Assembly (NCBI RefSeq): GCF_001646655.1 | Contig: NZ_LPZN01000001.1 | Span: 36,046-100,045, forward strand | Direction: 5' to 3' | DNA length: 64,000 nucleotides | DNA from: Rhodococcus gordoniae | Lineage (GTDB): Bacteria; Actinomycetota; Actinomycetes; Mycobacteriales; Mycobacteriaceae | In this document: positions 26,015 to 33,837 of the stretch, piece after piece | How positions within the stretch are numbered: the stretch's first letter is position 1 | Layout: each line of letters begins with the position of its first letter | Translations under genes and position numbers: made by a program | Notes under the pieces: generated by a model | Seen by the model: the letters and a program-made list of their open reading frames with translations, nothing else | Told to the model about the DNA's origin: nothing | Database searches by the model: none

Positions 26015-26977
26015 ATGAATCCACAACGCATGTTCGACGGGCGCCTCAAGATTCGGCACTTGATTCTCCTGACGACGCTGGCCGACGAGGGCAGTATGGT
26101 TCGTGCGGCGGAGGTCCTCCGCGTCACTCAACCCGCCATCACCCGTGCCGTACGTGAGGCCGAAGATGTACTGTCGGCGACGCTCTTCGAACGAAAGCCG
26201 CGAGGGGTGGCGCCGACAGAACTCGGCGAGATATTCCTCGAGAGCGCGCGGACGGCTTTGAACTCGCTGCGCGCCGCCGCCGAGAGCATCGACGAGATGC
26301 AACGGGTCGGTGTGCGCCCGGTACGGGTGGGCACCAATCTGGCCGGTGCGTACTCGTTGTTGCCACAGGCCCTTGTGGCACTCAAACGTGATCACCCCAA
26401 GTTGTCGGTTTCGGTCATCGAAGAATTGCCGGAAGATCTGGCTACCTGTCTCGCGCGGGACGAGATCGACCTGGTCGTGGGTCGGCTCGACCCGCAGGGG
26501 TACAGCACTGCCACCCACAGCATTCGCCTGTACGACGAACCCGTTCGCGCAGTGGTGAGGCGAGGGCACCCCGCCGCCGATCTCGAGAACCCCGATATTC
26601 GCGACTTGCTGGATTATCCGTGGATCCTGCCGGCTCGGCCGACCCAACTACGGCATGAACTGGACGAACTGTTCGCACGCGAAGGGCTGGGCTTGCCTCA
26701 GAACATCATCGAGTGCTCGACGATTCTCACCCTCCGGCCGATTCTGATCAGCACCGATGCGATCGCACCGCTACCGATGTTGATCGGGGCGCGCGACGAG
26801 CACCTCACGCTACTACCGACCTCTCTCGCGACTGTTCCGCGCTCGATCGGTATCACGATGCCTTCGGATCGCTCATTGAGTGCCAGCGCGCGGAGCTTGA
26901 TCGATGTATTGATCAGCACAGCAAGGATTATCGCCCGGGACAACGTTCTCGATGTCAACCGAGTGCTCTCGGCCTGA
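26015..26977 (+). CDS. LysR-family regulator of the island
   Basis: A 320-residue LysR-type regulator. The winged helix is in the first 65 residues (LTTLADEGSMVRAAEVLRVTQPAITRAVREAE), followed by the linker and an effector domain that begins VRVGTNLAGAYSLLPQAL, like the GbpR/CbL group binding aromatic or sugar ligands. ATG 26015 has AGAGGA upstream. It is transcribed away from the catabolic genes with the LysR box between. It probably senses a pathway substrate or intermediate and activates both promoters. Confidence 0.92.
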   Translation: MNPQRMFDGRLKIRHLILLTTLADEGSMVRAAEVLRVTQPAITRAVREAEDVLSATLFERKPRGVAPTELGEIFLESARTALNSLRAAAESIDEMQRVGVRPVRVGTNLAGAYSLLPQALVALKRDHPKLSVSVIEELPEDLATCLARDEIDLVVGRLDPQGYSTATHSIRLYDEPVRAVVRRGHPAADLENPDIRDLLDYPWILPARPTQLRHELDELFAREGLGLPQNIIECSTILTLRPILISTDAIAPLPMLIGARDEHLTLLPTSLATVPRSIGITMPSDRSLSASARSLIDVLISTARIIARDNVLDVNRVLSA

Positions 26978-27323
26978 GGGCATAATCGAGGGTCTCTGCT
27001 TGTTCCGACCCTGTCGTGACTTCCGGTGGTGCAACTCGCGGAGGCCTCTGGATGCCCGCGATACCGGATCGGTGAGGTGCTGGTGCGTGGAGCTCACCGA
27101 ACACGGTGATCCGATTCATGACGAGGTCGGAACCATCACTCGCACGGTAGAGGGACGTGACCGCAAGGATGACGTCGGCTTCAGGCGTTCGTAGCGACGG
27201 CATGCCGGTGTGATGAGCGGTTCCTTACCCGCACGAAACACGATGACTCGAGCCCGAAAACTTCGGCCCCCAAGCTGTATCCGGCACCGTATACAGCACT
27301 GCATCCGAAATGGGAGCGATCAC
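26978..27323. other. Intergenic region at the right edge of the island
   Basis: About 345 bases with no convincing gene; short frames on both strands resemble nothing known. It holds the end of lysR, the probable island boundary and, near the right end, the operator of the permease gene. Confidence 0.55.
27274..27297 (+). promoter_or_regulatory. Operator upstream of the xanthine/uracil permease
   Basis: GCTGTAT-N10-ATACAGC, a perfect 7-bp-arm inverted repeat ending 26 bases before the ATG at 27324. In the form CTGTATCC-N6-GTATACAG it matches the site before the allantoin operon on the other strand (CTGTATCC-N6-GTATAC), so one regulator probably controls both. Confidence 0.65.
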
Positions 27324-27400
27324 ATGACCTCACCGCACCCGTCGACGCGCGACTGCCGTTCCTCCGGCAGTTCGGGTTCGGCCTCCAGCATGTCCTGATC
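27324..27400 (+). other. Frameshifted 5-prime end of the permease gene
   Basis: An ATG at 27324 with GGGAG before it encodes MTSPHP and then runs to a stop at 27396-27398. One base after the CACCC run the other frame continues as VDARLPFLRQFGFGLQHVLI, the conserved N-terminus of NCS2 permeases. A single missing base near 27338-27342 therefore separates start and body. Confidence 0.7.
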
Positions 27401-28717
27401 ATGTACACCGGATGCATCACCGTCCCGTTGGTCTTCGGCGCGGCCGTCGGACTCGACCGCGACACCATCGCGATGCTCATCAGCGCCGACCTGCTGATCG
27501 CCGGTCTGATCACCATCGTCCAGAGCCTCGGTGTCGGCAAACTCGTCGGCGTCCGCCTGCCCATCGTCTGCGGTGCGACCTTCGCCGGCCTGACGCCGAT
27601 GATCCTCATCGCGAAGGAATACGGCCTGCAGGCCGTCTACGGCTCCATGCTGATCGGCGGCATCATCGGTCTCGCCCTGGCCTGGCCGTTCGCCAGGATC
27701 ATCCGGTTCTTCCCGCCGCTCGTCACCGGTGCCGTCCTCACCGTCGTCGGTATCTCGCTCATCGGCGTGGCAGGAGGACTGATCGTCGGCACCGACCCGT
27801 CGTCTCCCACCTTCGCCTCGCCCACCAACATCGCCCTGGCCGTGCTGGTCATCGTCGTCGCCGTCGGATTCCTGTGCCTCGGTCGCGGCATCTGGGCGCA
27901 GCTCGGGATGTTGATCGCCCTCGCGATCGGCACGGTCGTCGCGGTTCCGCTCGGCTTGATCGATCTCGGCGGCGTGACCGGCTCCTCGTGGGTGGGTCTG
28001 CCCGCGCCCTTCCACTTCGGTGCACCGGAATTCCCCATCACCGCGGTCGTCGCCATGAGCATCGTCATGGCCGTGGTCTTCGCCGAATCCACCGCGAGCA
28101 TGCTCGCCGTCGCCGAGATCACCGGCAAGCGCGTCAGCAAGGGCGACATCGCCCGCGGACTCGCCGGTGACGGGGCGTCCGCTGTGCTCGCCGGTGTCTT
28201 CAACGCCTTCGTCGACACCGTCTTCACCCAGAACGTCGGTGCGGTCGCCACCACCCGCGTCTACAGTCGCTACGTCACCGCCACGTCGGGTGCGATCCTC
28301 GTGGTCCTCGGTGCCCTGCCGAAGGTGAGCTCGGTGGTCGCGGCGCTGCCGAAGCCGGTGGTCGGCGGTGTCGGCCTGATCCTGTTCGCCACCGTCGCCC
28401 TCGTGGGCATCAACACGTTGCGCTCGGTGGACCTGTCCGACCGCATCAACTCCACGATCGCCGCCGTCGCGGTGGGTGTGGGTCTGCTGCCCGAACTCGC
28501 CGAGGGCATGTTCGAGCGCTTCCCGTCCGCCGCGCAGATCCTGCTCGGCAGCGGCATCACGCTCGCCGCGATCGCGGCGTTCTCGTTGAACCTGCTGTTC
28601 AACCACACTCGTCTCGGGACATCGGCTCGCGCGTCCCGGTCCGGCACACCGGCCCCCGTCACCTCGGCCGGCACCCCCTCTCCCCACGGAGTTGCCCATG
28701 AACCAGTCGCCGTCTGA
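27401..28717 (+). CDS. NCS2 xanthine/uric acid permease, probably 5-prime frameshifted
   Basis: Nucleobase:cation symporter of the uracil-xanthine permease family with about 12-14 membrane helices. Family motifs are seen: the AESTASMLAVAEITGK segment near residue 225 and the QNVGAVATTRVYSR segment near 275, the second being the NCS2 signature. The visible ATG at 27401 lies inside the first helix; about 25 N-terminal residues including the helix start are encoded upstream in another frame (see 27324-27400). Either the protein starts late and is damaged or the assembly lost a C. It would import xanthine or urate for the neighbouring purine genes. The next gene overlaps its end by 20 bases. Confidence 0.85.
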   Translation: MYTGCITVPLVFGAAVGLDRDTIAMLISADLLIAGLITIVQSLGVGKLVGVRLPIVCGATFAGLTPMILIAKEYGLQAVYGSMLIGGIIGLALAWPFARIIRFFPPLVTGAVLTVVGISLIGVAGGLIVGTDPSSPTFASPTNIALAVLVIVVAVGFLCLGRGIWAQLGMLIALAIGTVVAVPLGLIDLGGVTGSSWVGLPAPFHFGAPEFPITAVVAMSIVMAVVFAESTASMLAVAEITGKRVSKGDIARGLAGDGASAVLAGVFNAFVDTVFTQNVGAVATTRVYSRYVTATSGAILVVLGALPKVSSVVAALPKPVVGGVGLILFATVALVGINTLRSVDLSDRINSTIAAVAVGVGLLPELAEGMFERFPSAAQILLGSGITLAAIAAFSLNLLFNHTRLGTSARASRSGTPAPVTSAGTPSPHGVAHEPVAV

Positions 28718-29782
28718 CGCCTTCGTCGTTCCCGCCGTCGACATCGGCCCGTACGTGCGGGCCGGCGGCGACATCGGCCCGGACGTCCGGGCCGGCGAGG
28801 ACGCCGAACGCGCTCGTGTCGCCCGTGAGATCGACGAAGTCTGCAGTCGCGTGGGATTCGTCCAGATCCTCGGACACGGCATACCTGATCCGGTGGTCGA
28901 CGGCCTCGCCGGCGCCCTCGGCGACTTCTTCGGCCTGCCGATGGACGACAAGCAGCAGTACCGGGTGGTCGGCGCGAACCGCGGATACAGCCCGCCGAAG
29001 AGCGAGTCACTGAGCCTGAGCCTCGGCGTCGAATCCGCCGGCCGCATGAACGATTTCTTCGAGGCATACAACGTCGGCGTGAAGGCCCGGTCGTTCCCCC
29101 ACCTGGACCCGTCGGAGGACGACTACGGACTCAATGTCTGGCCCGACGTCCCCGGCTTCGAGGACCGCGTGCAGACCTATTTCGCCGAGGCCTCGCGGGT
29201 CGCGCGGACCCTCACCCGGATCTTCGCCGACGCGCTCGGGCAGGCCCCGACTACTTCGAGCGGCTCACCGACCACTCGATCGACGTGCTGCGCATGAACA
29301 ACTACGCGCTGTCCGAGGGCACCGTCGACCTCGACGGCGATCTCACCGGCATGGGCGAGCACACCGACTTCGGGATCGTCACCGTGCTGTGGGCCGACCG
29401 GGTCGCGGGCCTGCAGGTGCTCCGCTCCGACGGCATCTGGCACGACGTCGAACCGCTGCCCGGTGCCCTGCTGGTCAACCTCGGCGATCTCACCGCCCGC
29501 ATCACCGACGACCGGTGGATGTCGACGCTGCACCGCGTCATGCCGCCGATCGTCGACGGCAGGATCCGGCGCCGTCGTTCGGTGGCGTTCTTCCACGACG
29601 GCAACGTCGACGCGGTGGTCTCCATCCTGCCCGAGTATGCGGGCCCGGAGCCCTACGAACCCATCCTGATCCGCGATCACATCAAGGCGAAGCTCGCCGG
29701 GTCGTAGCACGGCAAGGCCAACACCGCTGCAGTGCGCGAAGCCGCCCGTGTGCTGGCGGCGACGGGGGAGAACCGCGCGTGA
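28698..29782 (+). pseudogene. 2-oxoglutarate/Fe(II) oxygenase (isopenicillin-N-synthase-like), frameshifted and with early stop
   Basis: The N-terminal DIOX_N half reads from ATG 28698 (GFVQILGHGIPDPVV, GYSPPKSES) to about 29250. There a C is missing from a CCCC run: the continuation PDYFERLTDHSIDVLRMNNY is in the next frame and carries the iron site HTDFG...TLHRVMP with the RRSVAFF motif. This frame stops at TAG 29705-29707, yet 24 sensible codons follow and end at TGA 29780-29782, overlapping the GTG of the next gene by four bases. That overlap implies the true end is 29782 and the TAG is a nonsense change. Not likely to make a normal enzyme. Original role probably in purine oxidation. Confidence 0.8.
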
Positions 29783-30516
29783 GTCATGTCGTGCTCGTAC
29801 ACGGTGCGTGGGCCGGAAACTGGGTGTGGGACACGCTGCTCGAACCGCTCCGCCGGGCCGGGTACGTCCCGCACCCGCCTACGCTTCCCGGTGTCGGATC
29901 GTGGGGCGTCGACGACGTGACGTTCGACGACGTCGCCACGGTCGTGGCCAACCACGTTGCCGGACTTGACGGTCCGGTAATCCTCGTCGGCCATTCCGGT
30001 GGCGGCATCGTCGTCACGCAGGTCGCGGAGATGCCGCCCGAGCGTATCGCCGGGGTCGCTTACGTGGCGGGGATGATGCTCCTGTCCGGGGTCGACTTCG
30101 GGATGCTCTGCGACGGAATCGGTCTCGAAGCGCCGGTGGGGATCTCGCGGTGGCTCGAACCCACCGAGGACGGTCGCGGCACTATTGTGCCACCCGGGGC
30201 TGGCGCGGCGGTGTTCTTCCACGAGGCGGACGCGGCCGACGCGATCGGTGCCGCACGCCGGCTCGTGCCGCAACTCGAAACCGCCCGGCTCATGGCGCCC
30301 ACCTGGACACCGGAACGGTTCGGAAGGTTGTCACGCCTGTACATCGAAGCGACACTGGATCATTCGGTCCCGGTCGTCACCCAACGGGAGATGCAACACC
30401 TCACGCCGGGTGCGCAGGTCGTGTCGCTCGAGTCCGACCATGCACCACAGCTGTCCGCCCGCGACGACCTCGCGGTGGCGCTGGTGGATTGGTGCACCGA
30501 GCGCGTCCGAACATAG
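29779..30516 (+). CDS. Alpha/beta-fold hydrolase
   Basis: A 245-residue hydrolase with VLVHGAWAGNWVW (oxyanion loop), nucleophile Ser in LVGHSGGGIV near residue 74 and the late His in ESDHAPQLS. This small-esterase subgroup includes plant-type methyl esterases and bacterial relatives of unknown use. The GTG start overlaps the ancestral stop of the oxygenase gene (GTGA). Intact, though its upstream partner is broken. Confidence 0.85.
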   Translation: MSHVVLVHGAWAGNWVWDTLLEPLRRAGYVPHPPTLPGVGSWGVDDVTFDDVATVVANHVAGLDGPVILVGHSGGGIVVTQVAEMPPERIAGVAYVAGMMLLSGVDFGMLCDGIGLEAPVGISRWLEPTEDGRGTIVPPGAGAAVFFHEADAADAIGAARRLVPQLETARLMAPTWTPERFGRLSRLYIEATLDHSVPVVTQREMQHLTPGAQVVSLESDHAPQLSARDDLAVALVDWCTERVRT

Positions 30517-30531
30517 TCCGGATCTACGCAA

Positions 30532-30590
30532 CGAGACCGATGTTGTGTGCGAAATCCGGCCGCCGGAAATCGCATACAACACCGGTCTCG
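30532..30590. terminator. Long bidirectional hairpin between convergent genes
   Basis: CGAGACCG-(a)-TGTTGT...ACAACA-CGGTCTCG with inner TCCGGC/GCCGGA forms an imperfect stem of about 27 bp per arm centred near 30561. It lies between two genes that end toward each other, as expected of a bidirectional terminator. Confidence 0.85.
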
Positions 30591-30601
30591 ACGGGTAGGG
30601 G

Positions 30602-32337
30602 TCACTGCATGAGGCGCCAGATGCGGTCGCGGGAGAGCGGCAGCTCGTGCGGTCGTACTCCGATGGCGTTGCGCACGGCGTTCGCCAATGCCGGGGCGAT
30701 CGGGTTGAACGGGGCCTCGCTCATCGACTTGGCGCCCACCGGCCCGAGTCCGTCGTAGGTGTCAGCGAAGTAGACCTCGGTACGCGGGACGTCCGCGAAC
30801 TGCGGAATGTGGTAGTTGCGCAACACATCCGTCGTCACGCGACCCGCGTCGTCGGTGATGATCTCCTCGTACATCGACGCACCGAGTGCCTGCGCCGCGC
30901 CACCTTCGATCTGCCCACGGCACTGCTCGGGGTTGAGGACGGTGCCGGCATCGGCGGCCTGGACCGAGCGGAGGATCCGCACCTCACCGGTGCGGATGTC
31001 GACGGCGACGCGGAAGGCTTGCACGTTGAACGAGAGCGACCGCGGCAGACCGCAGTGCCTGCCCTCGGCGCGCAACCGGCCACCCGCGACCTCCAGTAAC
31101 TCTCCCGGTGTGACGAGACGATCGCCGCACCGCACGCCGTCGGCCTGCAGTTCGGCCTGCTCCGGGTCGGTGACGGTCAGCTCCGCGGCGGCCTTGGCCA
31201 TCCGGCGTCGCAGTTCGTGGGAGGCTGCCAGCAGGGCCTTCGACGCGACGACCGTGCCCGACGATCCGAACGCGCCGGTGTTGTGGGTGGTGACGTCGGT
31301 GTCGGACTGGTGGACGACGATCCGGTCGGGGGTGGTGCCGAGCGCGGTGGCCGCGATCTGGGTGTGGACGGTGGTGGTGCCGTTGCCGAACTCCGCCGTG
31401 CCCACCCGGGCGAGATACCTGCCGTCGGGCAGGAGTTCGATCGAGGCTTCGGAGATGTGCCCGTTGGGCGGGTTGGTCGCGATCATGGCCAGCGCCATAC
31501 CCTCGCCGATCCGCCAGTGATCACCGGTCGGCGCGGGCCGGCCGCCGTGCGCGCCATCGCCCGTTCGGCAAGATCGAGACACTGGTCGAGTCCGTAGCTG
31601 CCGTACGTCAGGTCGGCGCCCTCGGGATGCGCCGCGACCAGCGGATCTCCCGGCACGATGATGTTGCGGCGCCGGAACTCGTACGGATCGATGCCGAGCT
31701 TGCCGGCGAGTTCGTCCATGGCCGACTCTACGGCGAAGATCACCTGACCGAGTCCGTAACCGCGGAAGGCGCCCGACGGCCGGTTGTTCGTGTACACGGA
31801 TTCGGCGTCGACCCGCTTGTTCGGGCACCGGTACACCGCGATCGACTCCGTGCAGCCGTGGAACATCACCCCGGGGCTGTGGTTGCCGTAGGCACCCGCG
31901 TCGGCGAGCACGTCGATCACGAGAGCGGTGAGGACGCCGTCGGCGTCGGCGGCGAGGGTGACGTCGACCCGCATGGGATGCCGGCACGGAGCGACGGTGA
32001 GCTGATCGGAGCGGGTGAACTCCCACTGCACCGGGCGTCCCGTCCTCAGGACCGCCGCCGCGACGACGTCCTCGACCAGCATCTCCTGCTTGGCGCCGAA
32101 ACCGCCGCCCTTCTCCTTGGCGTAGGAGTAGATGGTCTGCTTCTGGCTGTCGGTGGGCAACACCGTGCCCTGATCTCCCTCGAGATGTGCGGCGTCGAAA
32201 TCGCCGTGCAGGCAGGACGAGACGCTCAGGTCGCGGATCTCGTGGCGGTCGGTGTCGCGCACGATGCGCACCACCCGGTTCTCTGCCTTGCCGTAGCGGT
32301 GCGGTCCGAGGACTATCCTGCCGGTCAGTTCGATCAT
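30602..32337 (-). pseudogene. Uricase N-terminus fused to xanthine dehydrogenase Mo-subunit C-terminus, then frameshifted
   Basis: ATG 32337 begins MIELTGRIVLGPHRYGKAE and continues through LPTDSQKQTIYSYAKEKG, the first 77 or so residues of urate oxidase with its catalytic Thr-Asp-Ser-Gln-Lys segment. Near 32107 the frame changes without a break into GGFGAKQEMLVEDVVAAAV, the molybdopterin subunit of xanthine dehydrogenase. So the rest of uricase and the first part of xdhB are missing. Near 31545 a missing C in a CCC run shifts the frame; the remainder reads correctly in the next frame to 30602, ending with GAKSMSEAPFNPIAPALANAV, which includes the catalytic Glu. Neither uricase nor xanthine dehydrogenase activity can come from this locus as written. 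Confidence 0.82.
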
Positions 32338-32342
32338 GGTGG

Positions 32343-32666
32343 TCAGCTCCCGCGGTAGGTGGAATACGAATAGGGCGACAGGAGGAGCGGCACGTGGAAG
32401 TGGCTGCTGCCTTTCGGGATACGGAAGGTGACGGTCACCTCCGGATAGAAGGACGCGACTTCGCGGCGCGAGAACCAGTCGCCGGTGGCGAAGGTCAGGT
32501 GGTAGGTGCCTTCGGGCAGCGCGCCGGTGAAACCGGTGAGGCGACCGTCGTCGTCGGTGACGCCGGCGCCCAACGAGGTTCCGTGCGTATCGGTGAGGGT
32601 GACATGCAGTCCCACCGCGGGTGCACCGGCCGTCGCGTCGAGCACGTGGGTACTCAGGGTGTTCAT
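32343..32666 (-). CDS. uraH: 5-hydroxyisourate hydrolase (transthyretin-like)
   Basis: A 107-residue HIU hydrolase converting the unstable uricase product to OHCU. It has the N-terminal LSTHVLD and the diagnostic C-terminal YRGS tetrapeptide. The ATG overlaps the uraD stop (ATGA). It is intact although the uricase gene that follows it is truncated. Confidence 0.94.
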   Translation of the reverse strand: MNTLSTHVLDATAGAPAVGLHVTLTDTHGTSLGAGVTDDDGRLTGFTGALPEGTYHLTFATGDWFSRREVASFYPEVTVTFRIPKGSSHFHVPLLLSPYSYSTYRGS

Positions 32667-33169
32667 GCGCGGCTCCGTGCGGTCTCGGTGACGATCCGTT
32701 CGAGGCGAAGTCGGGTGATCTCGGCGAGCGCCGCTCGCATCTCGGCCTTCTCGGTCTCCGGGTCGTTGTCGAGGCGACGTTCGAGGATCTCCAGCAGTTC
32801 CGGCGCCGTGCGGCCTGCCGCGCGGACGAGATAGACGTGCCCGAACCGTTCCTCGTACTCGCGGTTGCCGGCGGCGAGCCGGTCGAGGATGTCGGCGTCG
32901 GCCGTGGCGACGGCGGACTGCTCGCGACGGGAAGCAGCGTGTTCACTGCGTTCGCCGATGCGCGGGTGGCCGGCGAGAGCGTCGGCGAGGTCGTCACCGT
33001 CGAGGTTCTCGGCCGCGGCAGCTGCGGTGGTGAGCAGCACGGTGCGCGAACCGAACGGGCGCGCTGCGACGACGGAGTGTGCCCATGTCCGGCTCGAACA
33101 GCAGTCGAGCAACAGAGCGACGGCCTCGTCCTCGGGCATCGCATCGAACCGGGCCGTTGTGAGCTGCAC
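32663..33169 (-). CDS. uraD: 2-oxo-4-hydroxy-4-carboxy-5-ureidoimidazoline decarboxylase
   Basis: 168-residue OHCU decarboxylase that yields S-allantoin, the substrate of the allantoinase encoded 27 kb away in this window. The catalytic GHPRIGE motif is near residue 67 and SRREQSAV follows. GTG 33169 is preceded by AAGGAGGG. First gene of the urate operon uraD-uraH-uricase. Confidence 0.93.
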   Translation of the reverse strand: MQLTTARFDAMPEDEAVALLLDCCSSRTWAHSVVAARPFGSRTVLLTTAAAAAENLDGDDLADALAGHPRIGERSEHAASRREQSAVATADADILDRLAAGNREYEERFGHVYLVRAAGRTAPELLEILERRLDNDPETEKAEMRAALAEITRLRLERIVTETARSRA

Positions 33170-33304
33170 GGACCCTCCTTTCGTCGGTGCATTCGATACT
33201 GTCCGGTGGGCGTGCGGCGGGGGAGGTACAAGCGCTACAGAGTTCGGTCCGCCGCGGGTGCGCCGGTTGGATGATCGGCCAACGAGGTGGTTGCGCCGTG
33301 AACG

Positions 33305-33347
33305 TTTTTCTGGAATAGTTCCATTTATTGGATTTATTCCAGAAAAA
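33305..33347. promoter_or_regulatory. AT-rich operator with 13-bp arms
   Basis: TTTTTCTGGAATA (33305-33317) and TATTCCAGAAAAA (33335-33347) are perfect inverted repeats 17 bases apart. Inside, GGAATAGTTCC, CCATTTATTGG and GGATTTATTCC form three overlapping 11-base elements repeating every 9 bases. Such AT-rich sequence stands out in this genome. It lies between divergent genes, 43 bases before the small gene at 33391 and 135 before uraD, so it is a regulator site, not a terminator. Confidence 0.75.
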
Positions 33348-33390
33348 AGTGGGCGACCCGGATGGGTCGCAGGGTTGAAGGAGTGATCAC

Positions 33391-33783
33391 ATGTTCACCG
33401 CCGACCGTCCTCGAGCAGTGACGCTTCCGCCGGTCGTGCTCGGCGGACTGCGGCCTCTCTACCGGCAGATGGTCCGCAACAACGTTCCGGCCGCATCGTT
33501 CGAGCACACCGCAGGACGGGCCGTCTTCGAGATCTGCCTGATCGCGGGGGAGCACGGTCCGCAACTGCAGGTCCGCGCCCGCGACTTCGGGATCGACTTC
33601 ACGCTCGCGATGACCACGCATTTCCGTATCGCGCCGGTGATGAGCGACGACCAGTACCGGGTGCTGTGCTCGGTACTCGCACCCGGCGCCGATCCGGCAC
33701 CGGGCATCGTCCTCGACTTCCTGCAGCAGGTGGTCGTGCAGTCGCCCGCGGTGCTCGCGCGGACGCACACCTGCGCCGCCTGA
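33391..33783 (+). CDS. Hypothetical protein, 130 residues, divergent from uraD
   Basis: I do not recognise a family. The protein is soluble-looking, without signal peptide or membrane helix, and slightly hydrophobic in the middle (AVFEICLIAGEHGPQLQVRARDFGID). A clear GAAGGAG precedes the ATG at 33391, and the AT-rich operator is just upstream, so it is probably regulated together with, or instead of, the urate operon. It ends shortly before a hairpin shared with the convergent sigma-factor gene. Confidence 0.75.
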   Translation: MFTADRPRAVTLPPVVLGGLRPLYRQMVRNNVPAASFEHTAGRAVFEICLIAGEHGPQLQVRARDFGIDFTLAMTTHFRIAPVMSDDQYRVLCSVLAPGADPAPGIVLDFLQQVVVQSPAVLARTHTCAA

Positions 33784-33798
33784 CGGGCAACCGAGGAT

Positions 33799-33818
33799 TC
33801 GAGCCCGGCCGGGCTCGA
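33799..33818. terminator. 20-bp perfect palindrome between convergent genes
   Basis: TCGAGCCCGGCCGGGCTCGA lies between the stops at 33783 and 33838. As RNA it folds into a short GC-rich hairpin and probably ends transcription from both sides; there is no T-run. Confidence 0.6.
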
Positions 33819-33837
33819 CCTGTATCGGGGCAGGGCG

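Larger units (their letters stand above)
8069..27250. other. Catabolic island splitting a purine-degradation locus
   Basis: Between allantoicase and the xanthine permease lie about 19 kb of leftward catabolic and transport genes with one divergent LysR gene. Lines counted by hand give about 53-67 percent GC against 68-72 percent in flanking genes. The two purine segments on either side share an operator motif. No transposase, integrase or tRNA was found at either edge, so the boundaries are approximate: somewhere in the whiB-like tail on the left and between 26980 and 27270 on the right. Confidence 0.6.

Noticed and set aside
8000..27400. Insertion sequences or integrase att sites at island ends
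   Set aside because: I looked for transposase or integrase genes, terminal inverted repeats and tRNA genes at both edges and found none.
28698..29782. Programmed frameshift in the oxygenase gene
   Set aside because: No slippery heptamer with a downstream structure was seen, and a separate nonsense codon indicates decay or error.
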